Numbered from the stretch's first letter, positions 9,133 to 20,872 are shown. The stretch is DNA of 64,000 bases from Cycas panzhihuaensis (GCA_023213395.1 CM041465.1:56737741-56801740); one strand, 5' to 3'. Notes: generated by a model not told the origin, from the sequence alone. A program made the numbers and translations.

Positions 9133-11410
9133 ATGTGGCCAACCAAGGGAAGATCTTACTTCAAATGCTCCACCAATCTTTAGGCATCCTTCTTGCTCTA
9201 ATTTTATCTCTATTTGCTGCACTATTGGGGTCTTCTCCTACAAACCCTAAAGGGGCTACTTCTTCACCTAGTTTCACTAGTAAATCTACCTCAAAATTGC
9301 CCATAACAAGTACCCTCAATTTAGTCTCTTACTTTCCTTTCTTTGAGCAATATAAATACTTTTCACCAGTATCTTTTTTGCAACAAGTTTCTTCTTTTCT
9401 TTCCATTGCAAAGGGAGGTAAACCCTCCCTTTTTCTTGGCATGTCTTCTTCTCCACTTGGTTCCTTTCTGGGTTCTTCAAGGAGGCAGCAAGGAAGAGGT
9501 TCCCATGGAGAGCAAAAGGAGTCATAGGCAAGGTCCTATACCTAATGTGCCTTCTCCTCAAGGTCAACCCCCTTCTCTCCTTACCTCTCCTTCTCCATAC
9601 CTCCCTTAGATCACTGTTGGCAGTAGCGTAGGAAGCCCCCTTGCTACATCTGCAACTAACACAGCATATCCTACATGGTTAGGGTTTCACCCCCACTCCA
9701 TACCCCCCTTGCCTCTTGATTCAATCCTTACAAAAATCTGCAAAAGTTGCACTTTGTAACTTTTGCAATATCAACAATATTAGTAGCATTTCTTGCCAAC
9801 TTTGCTTATATTTTTGGAAACTTGTTTGCATTTTCTTACCCTTTCATCTTGGTACTCAGGGGCAATGTGGAGCACCTTTGATTTGGAGGGTTAGACATTT
9901 TAAGGCTAACCACCCTTCCTCTTTCTCTTCCCCCCTTTTCCCATATCATACGTTAAACAACATATGAAACACAAGGAGTAATATTGATATTGGATGCATT
10001 TCTTTCAACAGAGACAATCGTATCTTGTTACTTTCCATATCGTATACTCATCCTGCATATGTTTGGTGCCCCTTGGGAAAGGGTGAACCTTGTTGGTTAA
10101 AGTTTTCTTTTACATTTGGAGGAAAAGAAGATTGCGTCCTAAGTACGTTCCTCCCTCTTTCGATAGTTATTTTTCTTTGCTCTAAAAAATTGTAAGGTAA
10201 AGTTGCATTAGTCTTTACGTTTCCCTTCCTCGCATTTCCTTTTTCTTTTCAGTTTCAGGGAAGGTAAGGAAGCCCCCCCTTTCTTCGTCAGCACTCCTTC
10301 TGTTATGCTATCTGTGGCAAGGAGAAGGACAAGGATTGTTGGTGTAGTGAGGGTAGCAGTACTTCGGCCATCACATTCTGGGTACATCTCTCTCTTCCTA
10401 GCCTTCTTTTCCGTACTCTTTTTCCCCCTTTCGAGTACCCCTTAGGCAAAATGAAAGAAAAGGATTGGTATGGTCTTTTGCACTTTGCTTATTTGTTTTA
10501 TGTTTGCTCATTTTAAGCTCATATAGTAGAAGACCTAGGCACTTGCTTGCACATACCTCTATCATCTTGTTACATGTCACTATGCAGCTTTGCATCCCTT
10601 GCATGAGCTTTGTGCCACGTAGCAATCTCCTTAATTCTATTTTTTCATTCAAAAGTATAAAGAGAGTGAGGTTGCATATAGTAAAAGAGAGGGAGAGATT
10701 TGCATTACTTTCTTTCTTTGAAAATTAATTTCTCTTAAACATAAATGCAACATTCCCATAAACACTACACTCTCACTTTGTATCTCTCTACCATACACGA
10801 AACAAAGACAAACACAAGACAACCCCCTTTGTCAACCTGCCATACCTAGAATCCTCCTTAGGTTTGGCACTTTGAGAGAACCACCTCTCAAGGTCATTTG
10901 CTCCCTTTTGACTTTGTTCCCCTAAGCTAGACCTCCCAAGTTTGGTCTTTAGGTCGACGCTTAGCTTGTGAAACTAGCCACCATCTTGACTACTCCTATT
11001 CTAAGCCACTTAGGCTTACGCGTGTGTCTTCCCCTCTTCTTACTAAGGATCATTCCTTTCATAACCCCCTTCACAAGGGGAGCTATTCCCTCGCCTCTTT
11101 CCTCCCTCCTTCAGCCATCCAAGGATGGGAAGGCTCCCTTTTGAGGTTACTTGGGAAACCGAGGAGATCACTTGTCCATCCACTACTCCATATCGAGGGA
11201 GAGTTACCTCAAAGGAGTTTGTGCACCATTTATGGGTCCTGAACCTACGTTTCGACATACGGATGTCCTTTGTGGGTGATTTCTTTCACTTGCCATTGCA
11301 GGTCCATAGCCATCAAAACCATTTATCATTTGGCTCAATCTCATTCAAGTTTAGTGACCCCTCTAAAAGTGTGATTCCACACAAGTGGGAGGTGTTTGCT
11401 TCATTTCAGG
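9133..11410 (+). other. Leader of unit B, no gag recognised
   Basis: A C/T-rich leader of about 2.3 kb lies between LTR 1 and the pol frame. A degenerate primer-binding site (TGTGGCCAACCAAGGG) starts at about 9134. Short conserved landmarks are shared with unit C (20284-22525): a hairpin at 9739-9767, GGGAAGGTAAGGAAGCCCC near 10258, and a block around 11090-11240 that may once have been coding. I see no Gag fold, zinc knuckle or aspartic protease, although the related minus-strand element carries both here. Open frames such as 9135-9527 match no family I know. Confidence 0.6.
9739..9767. repeat. Leader hairpin, unit B
   Basis: Ten-base arms (TGCAAAAGTT / AACTTTTGCA) around a short loop. The homologous position in unit C (20842-20872) also forms a hairpin, with 14-base arms and one mismatch, although the sequences differ. 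Pairing kept despite base changes suggests RNA structure. Confidence 0.55.
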
Positions 11411-11416
11411 TCCTAG

Positions 11417-13390
11417 CCTGAGGCTTCTTCCATTGAAGAGCCTATTCCTCTTCTCGAGTCACATGTTGTTACTCTTATTTCTTGTATGACTTCCCCTCTC
11501 ACTTCATCTTCCACCTCATCACCTTCCTCGAGTGGTGAGGCAAGAGAACCTCCTGTCGCTTGTCATAAGAGATTACCCTCTAACTCTTCTGAAGAGTCCT
11601 TTGACTATATCGAGTGGTAGGTCAATCACTATGGTCCCACTACTCCTCCTACTCCTCATTCCTCATCCTCTCTGAGTATAACTATCCATGGGGTAGAATG
11701 CTTCGAGAATGATGAGGCCTTATTAGAGCATCTAGTGGGCTCTATGCCCAACCTGCCTCTTGGTCACCATAAACTTGGTTACCAAAAGATTTTAGCCCTT
11801 GGATCACCCTTAACTAACCCAAGTCTACCTAATTCCTCTTCTCCCCTTCCTATTGACCAAGCCCCCCTTTATTTTAAGGAAGGGAATGCCATGTTCATGG
11901 GGGCAACCAAGGACATCATCCTTACTCTTGTCAAAGTCATCAAGGTGGGAGCAGAGTATTTCCCTGAAGAAATAAAGGAATACACCCTTCTTTTTCAGGA
12001 GTTCCATGATGTTTTCACATGGGATTACACTGACATGAAGGGGATAGACCCTTCCATTGTCACCCATAATCTTACTACTATTACTACCCTTCCATACCCC
12101 CTCCATCCTAAACTACCTGCCACCATGAAGATGGAAGTTAAGAAACTCTTAGACGTAGGGTTGATCACCTCCATCGATTACCCCAAGATGGTCTCAAACA
12201 TCATTTCCGTTGCTAAAAAGAACAGAATGATCTGGATATGTGTTGATTTCCATGATATTAACAATGCATGTCCCAAAGACAACTTCCTTCTACCTTTCAT
12301 CGATCGAACCACTGGATTTGAAGTCATGTCCTTAATAGACAGCTTCTCTATGTATAACTAGATCCAGATCTCTCCTAAAGACCATTACAAAATAACCTTC
12401 ACCACTCCTTGGGGTACCTTCGCTTACAAAGCGATGCCCTTTGGGCTAAAAAATGTAGGCATCACTTACTAAAGGATGATGCAATTCATCTTCCATGACC
12501 TCATAAATGAAACCCTTGAGGTCTTCATAGATGACATGATGGGCCTTTCACATAAAAGGACCTAGTATCTTGATGATTTATGCGCAATCTTTACTAGGTA
12601 TCACAAATATTATGTTAGCTTGAATCCTCTTAAATATGTGTTTGTTGTAACAGCCGACAAACTTCTTGGTTTCCTTGTTTTAAAACAAGGAATCCAGATT
12701 AACCCCAATAAAGTCAAGGCCAACCTTGACATGCCTCCTCCTAAGACTCAATGACAAATCAAGTTGTTCTTGGGTAGGTTGGGTTTCCTCAATCATTTCT
12801 TGGCAAACTTTGCCATAAATGCTAAACCCCTCACTAACTTATTGAAGAAGAGGGTCCCATTTGTTTAGTCTCCAAGGACCCATGAAGCTTTCCAAGAGCT
12901 CAAAAGAGCCTTAGCTTCTGCCCCGATCTTGGCATCTCCCCTCTTCAATTGACCTTTTATCCTTTACACATCAGCTACTAATGAATCCTTAGGGGCTATG
13001 CTTGCCCAAGAGAATGATTCAGGAACTGAGAGGGCTATCTATTTCATCAGTTATACCTTAGTTACTGCTGAGCTTAACTATTCCCCTGCCGAGAAGGAAT
13101 GCCTCGCCTTAGTTCATACAACCAAGAAATTTAGGCATTACTTGCTCAGTAACACCACTCAAGTGATTGTCCAATCTGATCCCTTGAGATATCTCTTAAC
13201 CAAATCTGACTTGACTGGTAGGACTGGCAAGTGGGCCATCCTCCTTCAAGAATATGATCTCCAAATCATTAATAGGAAGTCAAAGAAGGGGATGGTGGTC
13301 ACCAAGCAGCTAAATGACGCCCCCATCCCTAATTCTTCAAACATTCCTATTGATGATTCCTTGCTGGACAAGCCTATCCTTTCTGTGTAA
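11417..13390 (+). pseudogene. Reverse transcriptase and Ty3-type RNase H, unit B
   Basis: One frame with stops but no frameshift. A pre-RT segment (VECFENDEALLEHLVGS) leads to a stretch ending in FTWDYTDMKGID. RT motifs follow: PLHPKLPATMKMEVKKLL, ISVAKKNRMIWICVDF, INNACPKDNFLLPFIDR, FAYKAMPFGLKN and the active site VFIDDMMG with both Asp present. The connection domain and RNase H follow (SAPILASPLF, then YTSATNESLGAML, LNYSPAEKECLALV, VIVQSDPLRYLL). The first RNase H catalytic Asp is absent (YTSAT) while the Glu and second Asp remain. In-frame stops near 11414, 11619, 12359, 12470 and 12562 often replace Gln or Trp. No gag or protease frame precedes it. Confidence 0.9.
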
Positions 13391-13403
13391 GACTTATTCC
13401 CCC

Positions 13404-14448
13404 TATCCATTGGCTGATAGTAAATGGTATGGGGATATTGTGTGATACCTTACTGAATAGCAGTATCATCCTAATGCTAGTAGTAAGGTAAGCTCATGTG
13501 TTAGGGCCATTACTAGGCAGTACTTCCTCATGGAGGAGGTGTTGTGCAAGAGATCCTTTGATGGGGTCCTCCTTTGTTACGTCAACCCTAATGAGGCAAA
13601 CCAAATACTTCGTAAATGCCACAATGACATTTGTGGAGGCCACTTTAGGGGCCAATCCATGGCCTAGAGGATCCTTCACATGGGTTAGTATTGGCCATCT
13701 CTTTTTAAGGACGTCCATGCCTATGCTTTGTGATGTCGTAGGTGTTAAGAACACGCCAATGTCATCCATTTGCCTTTTGAGGCCCTACATCCTATTATCT
13801 CTCTATGGTCTTTTTTCCCAATGGGGATTAGACCTCATCGAGGCAATAACCCGTCCTTCTTCATTGCAATACAATTTTATCTTAACTACAATAAAGTATT
13901 TCACTAAATGGGCCGAAGCGGTCCCCTTGTCTTCCACTTCTGGTAAGACTATAACTACCTTCATCTACTAATATATTATCTGTCAATTTGGGGTTCCTAA
14001 TATCTTGATCACAGATAATGGTACTCCCTTTTGTAATAAGGAAATTGACGAGCTTATCAGAAGTTTAGGATATCCCACAAAACTTCTTCTCCTTATAACA
14101 TCTCAGGCCAATGGCCAAATCAAGTCCTTCAATAAGACTCTTATAAACATCAACCTCGAAGCTTTAGACAAGAGACGCTTGATCGCATATTAAGTGAATT
14201 TCACCTCTAAAATTAGGGCACAAAGAATGTATGATAAGCATCTTCACCCTTTCCCTTTTCATCCTAGGGACCATGTCCTCAAACTAGAATATCTCCACAA
14301 TCGCTTGTCTAAATTTAGGTCTAAATGGGTTGGTCCCTTTATCATTCTCGACAATCTTGACAATGGCACCTATAGGATTGCAACTCTAGAGGGTCTCAAG
14401 TTTGAAAAAGCCATCAATGGTAAATTCTTAAAGAAATTCTATGTGTGA
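13404..14448 (+). pseudogene. Tat-like integrase with internal deletion, unit B
   Basis: The integrase begins in a frame shifted relative to RNase H (KWYGDIV-YLTE, zinc-finger CHNDICGGH and CRRC). It shifts again at a T-rich run near 13812, after which FSQWGLDLIEAI carries the first Asp. The second Asp is in ILITDNGTPFCNKE. The expected Glu reads Lys (NGQIKSFNKT). About 70 codons present in unit A (from KKTVTQSKKDWHLQ to the middle of the SLRVSLWGL block) are missing between TLINI and LEALDKRR. The C-terminal part (KWVGPFIILDNL, KKFYV) is well kept. Three separate lesions make it inactive. Confidence 0.9.
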
Positions 14449-15299
14449 CTTTCCCTAGTCCCAAGTAGATTAAGCACACTCCTTTTTCCCTCTTGCTCTG
14501 AAATGAGCCTAAATTACCCCTCTAAGCATGTCCCCATTCCCCCTAACTATAGGTAGGATGGCAGCTTAGAGTGGTCTCTTCTTCATGGTTTTGTTGGTTG
14601 CATATCATCCTTTGTTTCCCTCCCGAGGGAAACCTCTCCCCTCCTAGTTGGATGTGTAAACTTCCTTCACTCCTGAGCCTAGAATCACACCCCAACTAGG
14701 GCCTCTTGCTTGAGTATCTATACTCCCCCTTTGTCATTATTTCCTTTGCATATTTGTTTTGCTTCCTCAGTGGACATGCATAGCTCCCCCTCTCCTAGCC
14801 TCATACGTACCCATCATTGATATGCATGGTAGTCATGTATGCCCGTTGTGAGTGTTGTGTTGCATGAAAGGAAATACGAGTGTCATCTACACATGATTTA
14901 ACAACAAACACCATATATAATAATCAACTAAAACTACCATAATGCATAATCTCTCATGCACCCGTGCACCTATATCCGCATGCATCTATCTCTCCATGCA
15001 TATATATAAACAAATAAACAATACAACAACATCATAAAATCATCACAATACCATCATCATGGAATAAATGGGGTACCAATTGGCCCCCATCTATATATAC
15101 ACAAATCATACCATACAAGGTCATATAGTACATCATCTAGGCATCATGCCTTAGGAAGCTGGAATGCTTGCAGGGAGGAGTATAATCATGTGTCTACATA
15201 TGGTGAAACTCCCTGGACGTCCAATGCTTTCTTGCCCAAAACTAATAATACATCAAAACTCCTTGATACCCTACCCTTAGGGGGTATCATATCCTCGTC
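14449..15299. other. Spacer between integrase and antisense PMD gene, unit B
   Basis: Homologous to 3434-4229, sharing the TTTCCCTCCCGAGGGAAACC inverted repeat and ATATATA/CATCAT-rich stretches. No coding motif seen. Confidence 0.55.
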
Positions 15300-17200
15300 T
15301 GTGAGATCCTATGCCAGGAGACCACATGCCTCCTAGGCTCCTCTGACGTCACTGTGAGCTCCTTGCCTCACTCTCCTTATCTTGAGGCCTCCTCTAGGTC
15401 ATTGTTGTCGTATATGTGTGAGATCTGCTCTGCGATGACCTAGTGGCAATCTGCTCTACCAGCTGATCATATCTCACCCAGATACGATCCCTCTCCCCCT
15501 CTGCTCCTTGGAGCCTCTCCTTTAGCACGATGATCCTGATCTAACTCCCCACATCTCCGCTTGTTGCTCCTCCTTCTTAGGACTCTAATTCCTGGACTTG
15601 GCCTTGTAGGGCATCCCTCTCTGTAGCTATCTAGTCTATCTCTATGCAAAGTCCATCTAGCACACCCTGCAATTGTCCCATCCTTGCCTAATGCCCCTAG
15701 GACTCTATCGCCCACATGTCCCTATTATGATCAATAGGTTGAATATCGTTGTGTGTGTCCCTGCAAATCGAGGCTCCTCGCTAACTAGGATAGGAGGTTG
15801 TCCCTTTGCGTAGACCTGGGGAAATAACTCCCAGACTACTACCTCTAGTAGTCTTGTCATCTCTGTTATGCCTGCTAAACCATGCATACCACGTGTCAGT
15901 CTAATATATATATGTATGAAAGCATCTAAATCAAATCAAAGTAAATTATCTAAGTAACTAGTGATAAAAAAGACATCAAGTTAGGGTAGTGTCTCACCTC
16001 CTAGGATAGTTGGCCCCTCGACTATAATGATCACCTCCTCTACAGGAGGTCTCTCAGTTACTGCCTCAGCCTCCTCTGCCTCTAGCACTATCTCCTTTAC
16101 CTCATGGCATGTTGGAGCACCTCCTGCCTCTACTCCTCCCTCCGTTGTAGCTACTGCCACCTTTGATGCTACCACCATAGCCATGGTAGCTGTTGGAGCT
16201 CTACCCACAACTCTCTCTCTGCCTACAGGCGTATGTGGTGTCCTGCCTCTCCTTTCAGGTAACGATGAGCCTGCCTCACCTCCTGCAACTCCTGATGGGC
16301 CTGCCCCATCGCCTCCATCATCACTTCCACCCTCATTGGGCTCATCTCCTAGCTCCCCTGCTATGTTGTCACTCTTCTAGTGTACCCCTCTATATGGATC
16401 CATCGTGCAATCTACTATAGTGAGTAAATCAAGTGGCGTAGCCTCCACTGACCTCTGTACGTGAGCCTAGTCCTCTATCCCTCCAAACCAAGTCTACCAT
16501 CTATGGACCATAGGCGCCTGCACTGAGATGGGATGTGGTCCTCCTGATGGTGCCACCGCTCTGAAGTGGTCGAAGAACAAGCACTATAATAATGTGCAGT
16601 AGGAGAATCCTCCTCTCCTGCTATCCAAATCTAATCTAGTTATGCCACCAGGTTGGTTAGTATCAAGACAACCCAATCTAGCCTCTCCCTGACCTTACAC
16701 CTCCTGACTATGGCCAACCATCTACCCGATATGTCTCTATAATTCTGTTGCCATGAAATTTGAAATAGAATAGCCAATGTGATAAGTTTCCTCACTCAAG
16801 GAACTCTGGACATCACCATCACCTAGATCGACACACCTAATCATTCCCACCTTCCCTGTCTTGTAAAGAATGTGGCTGCCTCTGTGTGGGCTGCGTCTGT
16901 GCTAAGCAACGTGTCTAATGATGATGGTGTTCCTCCTACCAATACACCCAAAATCCTCCTAACATCGCCTAGTGTGATAGTAATGTCCCCTATCTAGGGA
17001 AGATGGAAAACATGCCTCCGTCGATCCCACTGGGAGATAATATCTACCAGGAGGCACTGGTCTAATGCATATTGGGGCGTCCTAATGATATTTAGGAGCC
17101 TACAATGACTTAGAGTCATCCTATCTCACCTCAACATCATCTCAATGAAGCTGAGCATGGCCATCCTGATATTCTTGCACTTATCCATTGTGATAACTGC
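15300..17200 (-). pseudogene. Antisense plant mobile domain (PMD) gene, unit B, two exons visible
   Basis: Second copy of the PMD gene, opposite to its host element. The main exon (17200 down to 15998) follows a TTTGTAG acceptor. It contains DQCLLVDIISQWDRRRHV and HLPxIGDITITLGDVRRILG, the same block as in unit A, followed by the region corresponding to unit A's Gly/Asp-rich tail. A donor AG-GTGAGA stands at 15998/15997. The intron spans 15997-15872 (126 bases) and ends TTTAGCAG. The next exon reads GITEMTRLLEVVVWELFPQV, then diverges, with C-terminal blocks (NDLEEASR) shared with unit A. Several stops and at least one frameshift in exon 2 break it. The matching intron position in A and B supports real splicing in the ancestor. 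Confidence 0.78.
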
Positions 17201-18441
17201 CTACAAACAATCTAGAAGTCAGTCCATAACTCCTCACCTACATGTCATGTTGCCTCTTCGATGCCTCGTGCTCCATCAGAGTAAGCTAAGTCATCCATCG
17301 GGCCTTATTTATTCTTTTTTCCATTATGCATTCTCTGCCCTACTTCAAACTCTATGTTATTGCAGACTTTGACACGAGCCCCACTGAGAATTTCTCGTCT
17401 TCTCAGCAGCCCCGCCACAAATTTCATAATACCATGATCTTTGTCGTGGAGCCATTGTAATCCCCCCTAAAAGGGGGCGGGGGGGGGCTAAAAAACTCTA
17501 AAAACTTACCTGAGTGGTCCAAGGCCTGGCCCATTGGGATCAGGGCTACCTAATACCCTAGTCTTCCCCCTCCCAAGGCCTCATTTGAGCTCTAAGTGGT
17601 CCTGATTTGCCCTTAAGGGGCTAAAACTAAGCCAAAAGACTACAAAAAATCCATGAACTTGAAGTAACGAAATGAAAGGGATAAGGAATGATCCACTTAA
17701 TAGATCGAGTCTGGCTAACACCATTTCATCATCCTGATCTTGTAGGCTATCTCCTCACCTTGATCCAATGGTCGAATCTCCCATAAAGTGCTCCCGAAAT
17801 TTAGCAAGGCTCTGTTACGTAGAGCAAAGGGCTCTAGATCGATCGTGGGGCCTATGAAAATGAATTCCATTTTCACCCCCCTTCCTTTGTATATGAGAGG
17901 CTCATGGGGTACACTTCCTCCTTTTCCTTTGTTGTGATAGCCTTCAAGACCATCTTCTTGGCCTTGCCACTTTTGTCTTCAAGGTCCATCCCCTGTTTAC
18001 TTCCATAGCTTCCGTTCTGACCTCTTTTGGCGCATTTATGATGACCCCTTTTATCTCATTTTTTATGTTGCTTCAAAACATACCCATGTTTATACTCCTT
18101 TGACTTGTTTTGGCATCTTAGATCTATTTTTGTCACCTATTCAAACCTTTGAGGCTCCCAAGGGAAGCACTTCCCTCTTTCTGGACCTCCTTTGGCCCTT
18201 TTCACTGACCTTTGGGAGCCCCAAAGGGGCTTTTTCGCTATCGCCTCCCCACCTCTTCATCGAGTTGGTTTCTTCAAGCCTAGTAGCCTCTTCTCAAGAC
18301 TCTCCTATCCTTTTATGGTCTATATTCATAGCATTTGGAGTGATTATAGCCTCATCGCTACATCTTGTCCCTTTCTTCACATTTTGACCTTATCGTCACT
18401 ATGTCACTTACCGTTCAATACAGAACCTATTTTGTTTCACC
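17201..18441. other. Spacer upstream of PMD and aRNH genes, unit B
   Basis: Homologous to 6094-7352. It contains the counterpart of the LTR-like palindromic block (AAACTCTATGTTATTGCAGA from 17347), a GGGGGCGGGGGGGG run near 17474, and a C/T-rich stretch before the aRNH start. No coding motif seen. Confidence 0.5.
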
Positions 18442-18864
18442 ATGGTACTACTTATCTTCACTGATGGAGGAATTCGTGGTAATCTAGGACCTTCTATCGC
18501 CACATGGATCCTTCATGACCCCTCTGGATATGACTATATGCGTTCTAGAGTCTTTCTCCCTAAGGCCACAAATAACGAAGCTGAATACACAGCTATTATC
18601 GAGGCCCTTACCAATGCACTTCACTTCTACCATGGTCCCATCATCCTCCTTTGTGACTCTTAGATCATCATATTGCAACTTACCTAGATTTACCATGTGC
18701 GCTACCCACATTTGACAACCCTCGCTTCGACCACCAGATCTCTCCTATCTCATTTCTCCTCCATGGATATTCAACATATTCCTTGAGACTTAAGTGTTAA
18801 GGTAGATGGCCTTGTCCGTCGCATCCTCGAGCATCGTCTCTCCCTTCTTGACGATCCTCCCTAG
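18442..18864 (+). pseudogene. Archaeal-type RNase H (second RNase H), unit B
   Basis: Same 140-codon length and ATG context as the unit A copy. Blocks: FTDGGIRGNLGPS (Asp), NNEAEYTAIIEAL (Glu), LLCDS (Asp) followed at once by a stop at 18661. After that come a degenerate DIQHIP segment and a final block in which the A-E-A-D motif reads VKVDG. In-frame stops at 18661, about 18685 and 18784 inactivate it. It lies about 480 bases before the 3' polypurine tract, as in unit A. Confidence 0.82.
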
Positions 18865-19344
18865 ATAGCCTAGTGGGCTACCTAATCACCCATATTTCAG
18901 GATTGTCCTGTCCTTCATTTTACGATTCATTCGTACCTCTGAAAACTGGCCACTAATGAGGTTAAACTATGGTGACCATCAGGTTTTTTTCTTTACCTTG
19001 CCCTTCATACCACTTATGGTATGAGGCCCTTGCATTATAGTCTCCACATGTATAAAGTTCTCATTCATGTTATCTTATTGATTACACTCACGACTATTAG
19101 CATCACTTGTCTTGCATAGGTGCGATAGGGGCACCCCCCTCATCTACCCTCTCTTTCATCAAATTCTAGGGTGACGCATAGGCAACCCCTATGTCATCTC
19201 ATTTCTGTCCTTGTCCACACGTTCTGCCACGATGCCTGCCACTCCCTTGGATGATGACACTTCTATACTTTGATGCACAATACTAACCTTTATGTTGACA
19301 GCATTCGCCATCACTTTACGCTTTCGAGCAGCAAGGCTCTACTG
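18865..19344. other. Non-coding spacer between aRNH and polypurine tract, unit B
   Basis: Homologous to 7776-8257 and carries the same two conserved blocks (about 18948-18980 and 19171-19191). No coding motif. Confidence 0.5.
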
Positions 19345-19356
19345 CCAAGGGGACAG
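19345..19356 (+). promoter_or_regulatory. Polypurine tract, unit B
   Basis: CCAAGGGGACAG directly precedes the LTR start TGTTTCTCAG, matching the tract at 8259-8270. Confidence 0.8.
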
Positions 19357-20283
19357 TGTTTCTCAGCTCCTGGGAATGGACATGGATGCCATCTCTCAGG
19401 TAAGCACAGGTACATGTCTAGCCTTATCTTTCATTAACTTTAGAATGTAATTGAATGCTCATTAGACTTGTTCTGCATGCTATTGCTTGACTGCATGATT
19501 GTTATGCTTAGCTTGCCTACCTACTTATGCTTGCACCTACTACTTTAGCCTATGACGACTCGGGACAAACATCCCATGGCACCACATGGCTCTCCACCAT
19601 GCCTCCACAACATCTTCAAGTACTCTCAGCTCTCGCAACTTGCTTTTTTAGCATAATATGATCCCTAATGACCCATTTAGGCATGATCACTCTCCTCACT
19701 TGCCACTTGTCTCTCATTAGGGCCTAGTTACCACCTTTTTCTTTCTTATCATGGTCCCACTAATATCTAAAGTCTCTTAGATGCCCTAACAACCCACTAT
19801 TTTGCTCTTTTAGGGCCTAGGATCCCTTTTTTGGGAACCTTCTAGGTTCCCCTTTATTTTTCTGCCTTGTTTTGAGTGCATCGCGACACTATTTGCGGTA
19901 CCACGACAAACTCTATGGTATCGCGAAGTTTGGTGCGATGCAACTATCTACTTATAATTTTTGGCCTGGCAATGGCTAGTTTTGCATTAGTTACAAAATT
20001 AACACGTGGCATTGGGTTGTTTCCCACCTAGGCTGAGCCCTAATCGCTCAATAGGTTAGGGTTGGGTATAGAAACCTAATTTTTAGCTCATTCTCTTCTT
20101 CTTGGCTCACTTTTGGGGAAAAAAAAAAGCTCTCCTTCAACTGCCTCCTGCTTTCCACTCTTGCCTCTTCCATCCTTAAGGAAAAAACCCTAAGCTACAA
20201 GCCTATAGAAGTCTTATCCAGACAAGTCCTCCTCTCAAGTACTCCTTCAAGTCATTTGCATCAAGTTTTCTTTGTAGGTTTCA
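19357..20283 (+). repeat. LTR 2 of Tat-like array (3' LTR of B, 5' LTR of C)
   Basis: It runs from TGTTTCTCAG to TTTGTAGGTTTCA, about 927 bases, and is homologous to LTR 1 throughout. A GGTACC/TATCGCGAA palindromic block lies at about 19880-19940, and a GGGTATAGAAACC TATA-like motif near 20064. Confidence 0.8.
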
Positions 20284-20291
20284 CTCCTCTC

Positions 20292-20309
20292 TCGCGCCAT
20301 TGAGGGGAT
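20292..20309 (+). promoter_or_regulatory. Primer-binding site remnant, unit C
   Basis: TCGCGCCATTGAGGGGAT begins 8 bases after the LTR end. It resembles the TGGCGCC-type binding site that I recall for Athila/Tat-group elements, with one change in the leading TGG. This supports the LTR boundary and the family assignment. Confidence 0.5.
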
Positions 20310-20841
20310 CTCTCGTCCATCCTTCAAAGGAGACCCTCTTCTCCCAACCACCTTATGAGGTGAAAACTATTTCAAATTAGTGTTAGTAGGGATTTTTAGG
20401 CCTATGTTTTATTGTCTCTTTCTTTTGGCAATGGCATTTTTTGTATATTATTCTGGTTTTTTATATAAACCCCCTCCATACACTTCTCCTTCGGAAAGAA
20501 AACCCTTCCTCCTCTCGACTTACTCCCTTCATGCCTTGAGGTTTCTCCTGAGTTTCCACTAAGAAGGTTGAGGGAAAATATTATAGAATAGGGAGAAAGG
20601 AGTTTGAGGTTAGGGTTTCGACCCTCTTGGCCATCTCCTCTAGGGCAGCCCCTTATCCTTTGCAACTTTTCTTGCCCTATACCTATCTTGCACACCCAGA
20701 AACCTTAAGGGAAGGGATTCCACTAGTTGTAGCATTAGTAGCTACTTGCATCACTAGCAACCAACCCTCATATGCCACTAAAATCTAAATTTTTTAGCAG
20801 GTCTTTGTAGTTTGTAAATTCCTAGCCTTATCTTACAAATC

Positions 20842-20872
20842 TTGCAAAAGTTGCATATTGCAACTGTTGCAA
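20842..20872. repeat. Leader hairpin, unit C
   Basis: Fourteen-base arms (TTGCAAAAGTTGCA / TGCAACTGTTGCAA, one mismatch) with a 3-base loop. Counterpart of the hairpin at 9739-9767 in unit B. Confidence 0.55.

Larger units (their letters stand above)
8271..20283 (+). mobile_element. Tat-like Ty3/gypsy unit B, LTR to LTR
   Basis: The complete structural unit is LTR (8271-9132), gag-less leader, RT and RNase H (11417-13390), integrase (13404-14448), antisense PMD gene (17200-15300), archaeal-type RNase H (18442-18864), polypurine tract (19345-19356) and LTR (19357-20283). About 12.0 kb in total; the period from LTR start to LTR start is 11,086 bases. It shares LTR 1 with unit A and LTR 2 with unit C, so it is the middle of a tandem array. 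Frameshifts, stops and an integrase deletion make it non-autonomous. Confidence 0.85.

Noticed and set aside
9135-9527. 130-codon frame right after LTR 1
   Set aside because: Not kept as a frame in the homologous leader of unit C and shows no known motif; I could not support it as a gene.
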